From contig JAYGED010000221.1 of assembly GCA_046582565.1 (NCBI GenBank), positions 1 through 6,304 of the forward strand: 6,304 bases of DNA, written 5' to 3'. The notes under the pieces were generated by a model. It was not told the DNA's origin, searched no databases, and was given only the letters and a program-made list of their open reading frames with translations. Of this stretch, positions 1-5,700 are shown piece by piece. Position numbers and translations under genes: made by a program. Each line of letters opens with the position of its first letter. Position 1 is the first letter of the stretch. The DNA is from JAYGED01 sp046582565 (GTDB lineage: Bacteria > Pseudomonadota > Alphaproteobacteria > JAAXGF01).

Positions 1-719
1 CGCTTGAAGGCGGCCTCCAGCCGTTCGCCGTATTTCAGGGTAACCCCCCGCCAGCCCATGGTCCGGAACAGCTCGTCGATGCGTCCGAACAGGCGGTCCG
101 TGACCACCGCATCGAGGCTCTGGCGGTTGTAATCGATGATCCACCAGACATTGCGCACATCATGTTTCCAGCCTTCGAGCATGGCCTCATAGACATTGCC
201 TTCATCGAGCTCGGCATCGCCGACCAGGGCAATCATGCGGCCCGGCGGTTGGTCGTCGGGCGCGAATTTCTTGAGCCGCACATAGTCCTGCACCAGGGCG
301 GCAAAGCTGGTCATCGCCACGCCCAGGCCGACCGAGCCCGTGGAGAAATCCACATCGTCGGAATCCTTGGTCCGCGAAGGATAGGACTGGGCGCCGCCTA
401 AGCTTCGGAAATTCTGGATCTGCTCCAGGGACTGATTACCCAGGAGATACTGTATGGCGTGGAATACCGGGCTGGCGTGGGGTTTCACCGCAACCCGGTC
501 GCCCGGCTCAAGCAGGTCAAAATAGAGCGCCGTCATGATCGTCACCAGGGACGCGCAGGACGCCTGATGACCGCCGACCTTGAGGCCGTCGCGCGACGGG
601 CGCAAATGATTGGCGTTGTGAATCATCCAGGCCGAGAGCCAGAGAACCTTGGTCTCAAGGGCGCGCAACAGGTCGATCCTGGAGGATTTGGTTTTACGCA
701 TTTCAGCCTTTGCCGTCAT
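1..719 (-). CDS. Transketolase / pyruvate dehydrogenase E1-like ThDP enzyme, N-terminal part (runs off left edge)
   Basis: The ATG is at 719-717 and the frame stays open for 239 codons to the window edge, so only the N-terminal ThDP-binding domain is visible. ThDP-dependent enzymes of this group transfer or oxidatively decarboxylate 2-oxo/ketose substrates in the cytoplasm. Visible signatures: GGHQAS at residues 49-54 (like GGHIAS of AceE), a PHASP segment at 80-84 where AceE has GHSAP, GGAQSYPSRTKD at 108-119, DFSTGSVGLG at 124-133 (like the fixed VSMGLG region of AceE), and the ThDP/Mg motif from GDAELDEGN at 167-175 to DYN at 196-198. It looks closest to the homodimeric E1/transketolase-like family often annotated simply as transketolase; it is neither classical TktA nor true AceE. 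Its ATG overlaps the TGA of the malonyl-CoA decarboxylase gene (ATGA), and a GGAG at 731-728 lies 8 nt upstream, which fixes the start. The family is clear but the substrate is not. Confidence 0.85.
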   Translation of the reverse strand, partial: MTAKAEMRKTKSSRIDLLRALETKVLWLSAWMIHNANHLRPSRDGLKVGGHQASCASLVTIMTALYFDLLEPGDRVAVKPHASPVFHAIQYLLGNQSLEQIQNFRSLGGAQSYPSRTKDSDDVDFSTGSVGLGVAMTSFAALVQDYVRLKKFAPDDQPPGRMIALVGDAELDEGNVYEAMLEGWKHDVRNVWWIIDYNRQSLDAVVTDRLFGRIDELFRTMGWRGVTLKYGERLEAAFK

Positions 720-2104
720 TTTGCCTGCTCCATGGCATGTACCGCCTTCGAAGCCATGATACGGCCTTCGCCGGTAAAAGCCTCATGGTTGGATGCGATC
801 TTATCGAGTTGGTAGAGATAATTGACCATCATGCCCGCCGAATCGTCGAGCCCGCGCCTCGATATATCGGCCAGCCAGTTGATTCGCTCGATGCCGGCGC
901 CGTTGCGCAAATGGAACCGCGCCACCGGATCGATCTTCGCTTCCAGCAAATATCGGGCGCAGAGCCTGCACAGCGGGCGCTTGAGCAGCGCCACCGATTT
1001 ATCGTCTTCGTGCCAGGCGCCTTTCAGCAGGGACCGCAGCGCCTCGTTGCCGTTATCCGTGAAGGCGTGTTTTGCAATATCCTTGGCCTCGGCGGCAGAC
1101 AACAGCGTCTCGTCGCCGTTATCGAGCAGGCCATTGAGCCAGGAGCGAAAACCCGGGACCGGCGACAGAGTGGCGAAATTTTTCAGGTTCCTGCCCTCGC
1201 CGGCCAGGCTGTCGACAACGCGCTTGATCAGGAATCCGCCGAAACTGATGCCGCTCAGGCCGAGCTGGGCGTTGGATATGGAATAGAAGATCGCCGTATC
1301 CGCATCATCGAGATCACTCTGCGGCGCCTGCTCGTCGAGCAGCGCCTGGATATTGTCAGCCATGCCGGCGACCAGGGCGACTTCGACGAAGATCAGCGGC
1401 TCATTCGGCATATGGGGATGGAAGAAGGCAAAACAGCGCCGGTCGGAATCGAGGCGGTTCTTGAGATCATCCCAGGATTGAATTTCATGCACCGCCTCAT
1501 AGGCCATGAGCTTTTCAAGCAGAGTCGCCGGGGCATCCCAGGTGATGCGTTCGAGTTTGAGAAAACCGATATCGAACCAGGATCGCAAAAGCTCTTTCAG
1601 GTCCGCATCAAGCGCCCGCAGGTTCGGGTCCGTATGGCGGATTTGCAGCAGATCGCCTCTGAGATCGACTAAAAACTTTATGCCTTCCGGCAATCCATTG
1701 AATTGTTTTAAGAGCTTCACTCTCGGTGAGATCAGGGTCCGGCTGAGTGCGCTTTCCGCACGCATACGCTCCTCGACGCCGTCTGCCTTGGCGACGGCCG
1801 CGATCGCTTCATCGACGAGGCCATCGTCGGTGGCAAAATCATCGGCCATGAGGGAGAGAAAGCGGGACCGCCCGGTGGCGTCGAGCGTGAGGTAGGCGCG
1901 GCCCAGGTCGGCGGCGCGGGCGCGGGCCGAAATCTCACCGCCCCGGCCTTCGAGACATTCCGCCATGGCTTCGCGCAAGCGATCGAGATCGTCATCGGGC
2001 AGGTCCGGCCGGACGAACCTGTCGCGCCCGGCGATATCCTTCCAGGCAGTGCGAATCTGCGCCAGTGTGCGATCGAGAAACCCTGTTTTGTCGCCGCCGG
2101 CCAT
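716..2104 (-). CDS. Malonyl-CoA decarboxylase (MatA/MLYCD family)
   Basis: This 462-residue protein is expected to convert malonyl-CoA to acetyl-CoA and CO2. The N-terminal third (about 1-125) is mostly helical in composition, as in the family's regulatory/oligomerisation domain. The catalytic GNAT-like domain follows: FLVDLRGDLL (144-153), LDADLKELLRSWFDIGFL (165-182), FAFFHPHMPNEPLIF (225-239), FYSISNAQLGLSGISFG (273-289), ATLSPVPGF (311-319) and FHLRNGAGIERINWLAD (397-413). Ser314 in LSPVPGF and His398 in FHLRNGA match, by recalled alignment, the catalytic Ser329 and His423 of human MLYCD. The length fits the bacterial and mature mitochondrial forms, and there is no C-terminal SKL peroxisomal signal. 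The start lies 3 bp past the TAA of the oxygenase gene with no clear Shine-Dalgarno, suggesting termination-reinitiation; the stop overlaps the next start by 4 bp. No malonyl-CoA synthetase or malonate transporter is visible in the window. Confidence 0.95.
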   Translation of the reverse strand: MAGGDKTGFLDRTLAQIRTAWKDIAGRDRFVRPDLPDDDLDRLREAMAECLEGRGGEISARARAADLGRAYLTLDATGRSRFLSLMADDFATDDGLVDEAIAAVAKADGVEERMRAESALSRTLISPRVKLLKQFNGLPEGIKFLVDLRGDLLQIRHTDPNLRALDADLKELLRSWFDIGFLKLERITWDAPATLLEKLMAYEAVHEIQSWDDLKNRLDSDRRCFAFFHPHMPNEPLIFVEVALVAGMADNIQALLDEQAPQSDLDDADTAIFYSISNAQLGLSGISFGGFLIKRVVDSLAGEGRNLKNFATLSPVPGFRSWLNGLLDNGDETLLSAAEAKDIAKHAFTDNGNEALRSLLKGAWHEDDKSVALLKRPLCRLCARYLLEAKIDPVARFHLRNGAGIERINWLADISRRGLDDSAGMMVNYLYQLDKIASNHEAFTGEGRIMASKAVHAMEQAK

Positions 2105-2107
2105 GGC

Positions 2108-3187
2108 TTAAAGCGGAATTTGGTAGGCTCGGTCCGGCGGCCAGATGCCGCCGCGAACAACACCCGGCTCGATAGTTCCGAACAGAACTTCGAAGCCTTC
2201 CGACAGCGCGCGGCTGTTCGGCATGGCCAGCCACAGGCGGTAGAGCAAGCGGCCCTGCCCTGACACCGCGGCGTCCTCGTAAGGATCGCGCGCATGATAC
2301 AGCACATGATTGTTGAGAAGCTGGATGTCGCCCGGCTGCAGGGTCATCTCGTAGCACAGTTCCTGGGCGAGTTCGGCGAGCAAGTCGAGCGCCTCATCCT
2401 GCTCGGGACGCAGACGGGGAATGGCCGGATTAAGCTGTGCGGCCTCCACATAGGTTCGCGAATAATGGGTGGCGAACTTGCCGTCTTTGCTGGTGAAGAC
2501 CGGAAGCATGTAGTGCTGGGACGCATCCTTCAATTCCTCGCCGAAACGGCTGCGCGGGTAATCGGTGTAAAGCTCTTCCAGCAGGTCGGGACGGCGCGCC
2601 AGCATGGCGTTGTGAATTGCTACGGCGCTGGCGATCTTGCTGTGGCCGCCGTTCTTCGCCTGACGCGCGCAGAACAGGCTGACCACGTCGCAGCGATCCG
2701 TGTGAAAGCGCAGAGCGGCGTTTGAAAAAGCGCGGGCGCGGGAGGAACGGAATCCGCCCTTGGTCGCGTGGCCGTCGATGATGCCATATTCGTTGGCGCT
2801 CTCGCCTTCGTCCTCAATGGCGTTGAGTCGGTCGCCGCCGAGGTTCTGGGAAACCGGAGTGCCCAGATGATCGCCGAAGGAAAGAAAGAAGGCTTTCAGC
2901 GCGTCCTGACCATAGCGCTCGATGGGAAAGCCCCTCAGGCGAAACAGGCCAAGCCCGTTTTCCAACTCATCCGCCACGTGATCAAACAGGGCGTCGAAGC
3001 CCTGAAGCGGCAGATTGTCTGATCCTGCCGCCTGCCAGGCGCGCCCGGACTTTTCATAGTCCGAGACGGCTTGGTCGATCCGTTCAATCTCATCGCCGGT
3101 AAACTCTCTAATCCATCGCCCGTTCGATGCGAGTTCGTTTCCAGTCCAGGCAACCGGACCGCTGATGGGGTGATGAATGCTGGTCAT
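2108..3187 (-). CDS. TauD/TfdA-family Fe(II)/2-oxoglutarate-dependent oxygenase
   Basis: The 359-residue protein carries the double-stranded beta-helix facial triad: HTD at residues 162-164 (His162 and Asp164) and a distal His298 in NNHVLYHARDPY, aligned with the DNRxxxHxA motif of TauD. Arg317 in GRLLYRLWL would bind the 2-oxoglutarate carboxylate. Members couple oxidative decarboxylation of 2-oxoglutarate to hydroxylation of a small acidic or amino-acid-like substrate. The substrate cannot be read from sequence, and at about 360 residues it is longer than TauD itself (about 280), so a taurine role should not be assumed. An in-frame ATG at 3196 would extend it by three codons, but the AAGGA at 3201-3197 abuts that codon and sits 9 nt before the ATG at 3187, so I place the start at 3187. 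It is 20 bp downstream of nnr and 3 bp upstream of the malonyl-CoA decarboxylase gene. Confidence 0.9.
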   Translation of the reverse strand: MTSIHHPISGPVAWTGNELASNGRWIREFTGDEIERIDQAVSDYEKSGRAWQAAGSDNLPLQGFDALFDHVADELENGLGLFRLRGFPIERYGQDALKAFFLSFGDHLGTPVSQNLGGDRLNAIEDEGESANEYGIIDGHATKGGFRSSRARAFSNAALRFHTDRCDVVSLFCARQAKNGGHSKIASAVAIHNAMLARRPDLLEELYTDYPRSRFGEELKDASQHYMLPVFTSKDGKFATHYSRTYVEAAQLNPAIPRLRPEQDEALDLLAELAQELCYEMTLQPGDIQLLNNHVLYHARDPYEDAAVSGQGRLLYRLWLAMPNSRALSEGFEVLFGTIEPGVVRGGIWPPDRAYQIPL

Positions 3188-3196
3188 AGTTTCCAT

Positions 3197-3201
3197 TCCT
3201 T
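3197..3201 (-). promoter_or_regulatory. Ribosome binding site that decides the oxygenase start
   Basis: On the minus strand this reads AAGGA. It directly abuts the ATG at 3196 (zero spacing) but lies 9 nt from the in-frame ATG at 3187, which is therefore the more likely initiator. It sits in the 20-bp gap after the nnr stop codon. Confidence 0.6.
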
Positions 3202-3207
3202 ATCGTC

Positions 3208-4680
3208 TCAAACGCCCTTGAGCGAGGCAAGTGCTGCGGGCAGAGTCTCGCAAATATCCTCGGCAATCAAGCCGGGACCATATGCCGCCGCCGCCTCGCC
3301 ATGCAACCAGGCCGCCGCGCAGGCCGCGTCGAACGCCGCCATGCCCTGCGCCAGCAGCGCCACGGCAATGCCGGCCAGCACATCGCCCGCGCCCGCGGTC
3401 GCGAGATCGGGCGGCGCGTTGTCGTTGATCGCCACCCGCCCGTCGGGCGCCGCGATCACCGTATCCGCGCCCTTGAGCAGGATCACCGCGCCGCTCTCGG
3501 CGGCAGCCGACCGCGCGCGGTTTAGTTTGTCCCCCTCGTAGGCAAAGAGGCGGGCAAATTCGCCTTCATGGGGTGTTAATATACAAGGTGAAGATATAGC
3601 GTTAAATAATTGTTCTGACTTGTTTTCAAAAGACGTAAGGCCGTCGGCATCGATGACGCAGGCTTTCTTCGCATCAAGCCCTGCAAGAACCCGTTTACGG
3701 GTCAATTCCCCAACCCCGTTGCCGGGTCCGATCAGCAGTGCATTCTTGCGCTCATCGGCGAGCAGGATATCGAAACCATCCGGCTCGACAAGGCTTTGCG
3801 TCATGACCGCTTCCAGGGCCTGGGCATAGACAATCAAGGCGCCGGGCGGACAGGCCAGAGTGACCAGCCCGGCCCCTGCCCTCAATGCCGCCCGCGCCGC
3901 CAACCGCGACGCTCCCGTGCTCTCAATACCGCCGCCGACGACAACCGCATGGCCACGGCTGTATTTATGACCGGCGAGGCTGGGCCAGGGATAGGCGGCA
4001 ACCCATAGGTCCGGGCCATTGGCATGGTAGGCCGGCGCGATGTCGTCGAGCACCGCCTCGGGGATGCCGATATCGACGATTAAAGTGACGCCGCAGAGCG
4101 CCCGGCCGGGCAGCAGGAGATGCCCCGGCTTACCCCGGAAGAAGGTCACCGTGAGCACAGCCTGAGCGGCGCCGCCCCAGATCGCGCCGCTGTCGCCATG
4201 GACACCGCTGGGCATGTCGATGGCGACGCAGTCTAGTTCCTGGGCGAGCCCCCGAGCGGTAATTTCCTCAACCATTTCAAGCGCAACGCCGTCGAGAGGC
4301 CGTCCAAGGCCGGCGCCGAACAAGCCGTCGACCACCAGCTCGGCGCCGTCGAGGGCGGTTATGTTGAAACCCTCAATTGGGCCGTCCCAGCGTGCCGCCA
4401 TGATCGCCGCATCGCCTTGCAGGCTGTCTCTCTCGCCGAGCAGGGCGAGCCTGACCGTCCATCCGGCGGCGCTCAGCAGGCGGGCAACCACAAAGCCGTC
4501 GCCGCCATTGTTGCCCGGGCCGCACAAAACGGTCGTTGGCCTCGGCGCCCAGCGCTCCCGGATCGCCTCGGCGACGGCCGAACCGGCGGACTCCATGAGC
4601 GTCTCACCGCTGACGCCGCCAGCGATTGCCGCTGCATCGGCGGCCGACATCTGCGCGATGGTGAGCAGTTCAGTGGTCAT
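3208..4680 (-). CDS. nnr: Bifunctional NAD(P)H-hydrate epimerase / ADP-dependent NAD(P)H-hydrate dehydratase
   Basis: This metabolite-repair enzyme epimerises R/S-NAD(P)HX and dehydrates S-NAD(P)HX back to NAD(P)H using ADP. It is a 490-residue fusion, normal for bacterial Nnr. The N-terminal epimerase (YjeF_N, about 1-210) shows GPGNNGGDGFVVARLL at 54-69, FGAGLGRPLDG at 121-131 and DMPSGVHGDSG at 155-165. The C-terminal ribokinase-like dehydratase (about 225-490) shows HKYSRGHAVVVGG at 238-250, GPGNG at 318-322, DADGL at 344-348, TPHEGEFARL at 369-378, LKGADTVI at 402-409 and ATAGAGDVLAG at 427-437, with Asp433 as the expected catalytic Asp. The frame is open further upstream to 4905, but homology begins only at this ATG (MTTELLTIAQ), which overlaps the methyltransferase stop by 11 nt. 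No good Shine-Dalgarno is visible, so translational coupling is likely. A short AT-rich, rare-codon patch lies at 3576-3636. Confidence 0.95.
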   Translation of the reverse strand: MTTELLTIAQMSAADAAAIAGGVSGETLMESAGSAVAEAIRERWAPRPTTVLCGPGNNGGDGFVVARLLSAAGWTVRLALLGERDSLQGDAAIMAARWDGPIEGFNITALDGAELVVDGLFGAGLGRPLDGVALEMVEEITARGLAQELDCVAIDMPSGVHGDSGAIWGGAAQAVLTVTFFRGKPGHLLLPGRALCGVTLIVDIGIPEAVLDDIAPAYHANGPDLWVAAYPWPSLAGHKYSRGHAVVVGGGIESTGASRLAARAALRAGAGLVTLACPPGALIVYAQALEAVMTQSLVEPDGFDILLADERKNALLIGPGNGVGELTRKRVLAGLDAKKACVIDADGLTSFENKSEQLFNAISSPCILTPHEGEFARLFAYEGDKLNRARSAAAESGAVILLKGADTVIAAPDGRVAINDNAPPDLATAGAGDVLAGIAVALLAQGMAAFDAACAAAWLHGEAAAAYGPGLIAEDICETLPAALASLKGV

Positions 4681-5386
4681 GCAGGCCGGTATAGTAATTG
4701 ACGCGCAGGCTGTGTTTGAAGCGATAGCCGTCGCCGTGGCACCCTGTCTCAAACAGCGCGCGGACCGCCGGGGTATCGACCGCCGCGCGCTTATGGTCGT
4801 TATAGGTGAGTCCCAGTTTTTGTTCGAGAAACGCTTCGAAATCAGCGTATTCCGCCCAATCATAGTAGTGAATTTCCCGATGTTTGGCGAAGCGCGGCGC
4901 AACATTTCGCGTCAGAGCTTGATAGGCGCTAATGCGGATATCGGTCTCATCGTGAAACAGCCGGCTAAGCTCGGAATAGCTGCCCGCCATCACCGGCTCG
5001 ATGACGTAGAGGAAGCCGTGCTCGGGCTTGAGCACGCGCATGGCCTCGCCGAGCGCCCTGTCCATATCGGCGAGGGGCACATGATGCAGGGAATATTTGA
5101 AGAAGACGCCATCAATGGAATTGTCCGCAGCACTCAGTTCCTGCGCCCTGCCCTCCGTGAAGGTGAGGCCCGCCACCGGTTCGGCCTCACGGTTCTTGGC
5201 CGCCTGGATCGGGTCGGGCTCGATACCGGTTACTTGCGCCCCGCGCGCGGCCAATTCACGGCTCAGGCGCCCGGCGCCGCAGCCGATGTCGAGGAGCTGC
5301 AGTTTCGACACGCTGACCAGCTTATCCAGCATCTCAAAATCCGTTGTTTCGCTAAAATCCTCGGCTGAGTCGTCGCGCAACTGCAT
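4670..5386 (-). CDS. Class I SAM-dependent methyltransferase (Methyltransf_11/25-like)
   Basis: The 238-residue protein has the Rossmann-type SAM-binding fold: motif I LLDIGCGAGR at 31-40, an acidic ribose-binding Glu56 in VTGIEPDP, an AQELSAADNSIDGVF segment at 81-95 (motif II/III region), YSLHHV at 98-103 and a post-motif RVLKPEHGFLYVIEP at 117-131. The C-terminal half (about 135-238) is rich in Tyr, His and charged residues and does not match a substrate-recognition domain I can name, so the methyl acceptor is unknown. There is no signal peptide or membrane segment; it is cytoplasmic. The ATG is 8 bp beyond the stop of the small upstream gene with a modest AGG at 7 nt spacing, and the 3' end overlaps nnr by 11 nt. 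UbiE/UbiG-like quinone methylation is possible from the fold but not supported by specific motifs. Confidence 0.85.
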   Translation of the reverse strand: MQLRDDSAEDFSETTDFEMLDKLVSVSKLQLLDIGCGAGRLSRELAARGAQVTGIEPDPIQAAKNREAEPVAGLTFTEGRAQELSAADNSIDGVFFKYSLHHVPLADMDRALGEAMRVLKPEHGFLYVIEPVMAGSYSELSRLFHDETDIRISAYQALTRNVAPRFAKHREIHYYDWAEYADFEAFLEQKLGLTYNDHKRAAVDTPAVRALFETGCHGDGYRFKHSLRVNYYTGLHDH

Positions 5387-5394
5387 GGATGAAC

Positions 5395-5574
5395 CTATCT
5401 TTTCTGCTTGGCGAGCATGAATTCGAGCTTGCGCAGCACATTGCGCTTCAGGGTCTCTTCGCCGGCACTGGCGGGGCCGACAATGGAGACCTCGGTTAAA
5501 GTTTCAGGATCAAACGCGCTGACCTTCACCGAGGCGCCGATGCGGTGGTATTCGATGATGATATCCTCAGCCAC
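5395..5574 (-). CDS. Small conserved-type protein (59 aa; DUF6898-like from memory)
   Basis: This is the first gene of the leftward run. From the GTG at 5574 it encodes 59 residues beginning (M)AEDIIIEYHRIGASVKV, then a TEVSIVGPASAG stretch and a basic helical tail ending KLEFMLAKQKR. The IEYHRIGxSVKVSAxDPxTxTEVSIVG pattern resembles small alphaproteobacterial proteins that I recall as DUF6898; function is unknown and this match needs a search. It is cytoplasmic, with no membrane segment. A GTG at 5604 would give 69 residues, but its nearest purine-rich stretch runs into the codon itself, while AAGGA at 5587-5583 is ideally placed 8 nt before the GTG at 5574. The recalled similarity also begins only after that point. 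It ends 8 bp before the methyltransferase start. Confidence 0.7.
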   Translation of the reverse strand: MAEDIIIEYHRIGASVKVSAFDPETLTEVSIVGPASAGEETLKRNVLRKLEFMLAKQKR

Positions 5575-5582
5575 GGGTAAAA

Positions 5583-5587
5583 TCCTT
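5583..5587 (-). promoter_or_regulatory. Ribosome binding site for the small leading gene
   Basis: On the minus strand this is AAGGA, 8 nt before the GTG at 5574-5572. It lies inside the frame if translation began at the upstream GTG (5604), so it argues for the shorter 59-residue product. Confidence 0.55.
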
Positions 5588-5617
5588 GATCTATACGATT
5601 CCACCTTCGCTTATACT
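5586..5617 (+). promoter_or_regulatory. Possible gcdH promoter
   Basis: A TATACT hexamer at 5612-5617 (5 of 6 to the sigma-70 -10 consensus) is preceded by TTGATC at 5586-5591 (4 of 6 to the -35), but with a long 20-nt spacer. Initiation near 5624 would give a leader of about 77 nt containing the 20-bp tandem repeat. This is a pattern match only, weak because of the spacing. Confidence 0.25.
5610..5615 (-). promoter_or_regulatory. Possible -10 element for the leftward six-gene run
   Basis: On the minus strand this reads TATAAG (5 of 6 to TATAAT), overlapping the plus-strand TATACT. No good -35 is seen; ACAACA with 16-nt spacing is the best candidate. Initiation near 5603 would leave a short leader before the GTG at 5574 and would exclude the GTG at 5604 as a start. 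Tentative. Confidence 0.25.
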
Positions 5618-5652
5618 CTTTCGCGCAACGCTGTTGTAGTATCCGCTACTAA

Positions 5653-5692
5653 CATTGTTCCGCCTAAGTTGGCATTGTTCCGCCTAAGTTGG
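5653..5692. repeat. Perfect 20-bp tandem direct repeat (2 copies) upstream of gcdH
   Basis: The unit CATTGTTCCGCCTAAGTTGG occurs at 5653-5672 and again, with no mismatch and no gap, at 5673-5692. The last two bases of the second copy form the start of the GGAG ribosome binding site of gcdH. It could be a pair of operator sites about two helical turns apart, or a recent slippage duplication. Confidence 0.95.
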
Positions 5693-5694
5693 AG
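5691..5694 (+). promoter_or_regulatory. Ribosome binding site of gcdH
   Basis: GGAG lies 6 nt before the ATG at 5701 and fixes that start. Its GG is contributed by the end of the second tandem repeat copy; the first copy, followed by CA, lacks this Shine-Dalgarno. Confidence 0.7.
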
Positions 5695-5700
5695 ATCGTC

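Noticed and set aside
710..1672. Plus-strand open frame of 320 codons opposite the malonyl-CoA decarboxylase gene
   Set aside because: It is antisense to a gene with clear catalytic motifs, has no recognisable domain, and is the expected shadow in GC-rich DNA.
1732..2307. Minus-strand 191-codon frame across the oxygenase/malonyl-CoA decarboxylase junction
   Set aside because: It is out of frame with both real genes, Arg/Ser/Pro-rich, and shows no motif; the in-frame products are well supported.
4681..4905. N-terminal extension of the nnr frame by 75 codons
   Set aside because: The extension overlaps the methyltransferase coding region, is Arg/Ser/Thr-rich with no similarity to Nnr, and the canonical Nnr N-terminus begins at the ATG at 4680.
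4214..5368. Plus-strand open frame of 384 codons opposite nnr and the methyltransferase
   Set aside because: It spans two unrelated genes on the other strand, is Ser/Ala/Arg-rich in the way of shadow frames, and shows no family motif.
5635..5648. Short inverted repeat GTAG/CTAC in the divergent spacer, considered as a terminator or operator
   Set aside because: The arms are only 4 bp with no following T-run, too weak to support either a terminator or an operator.
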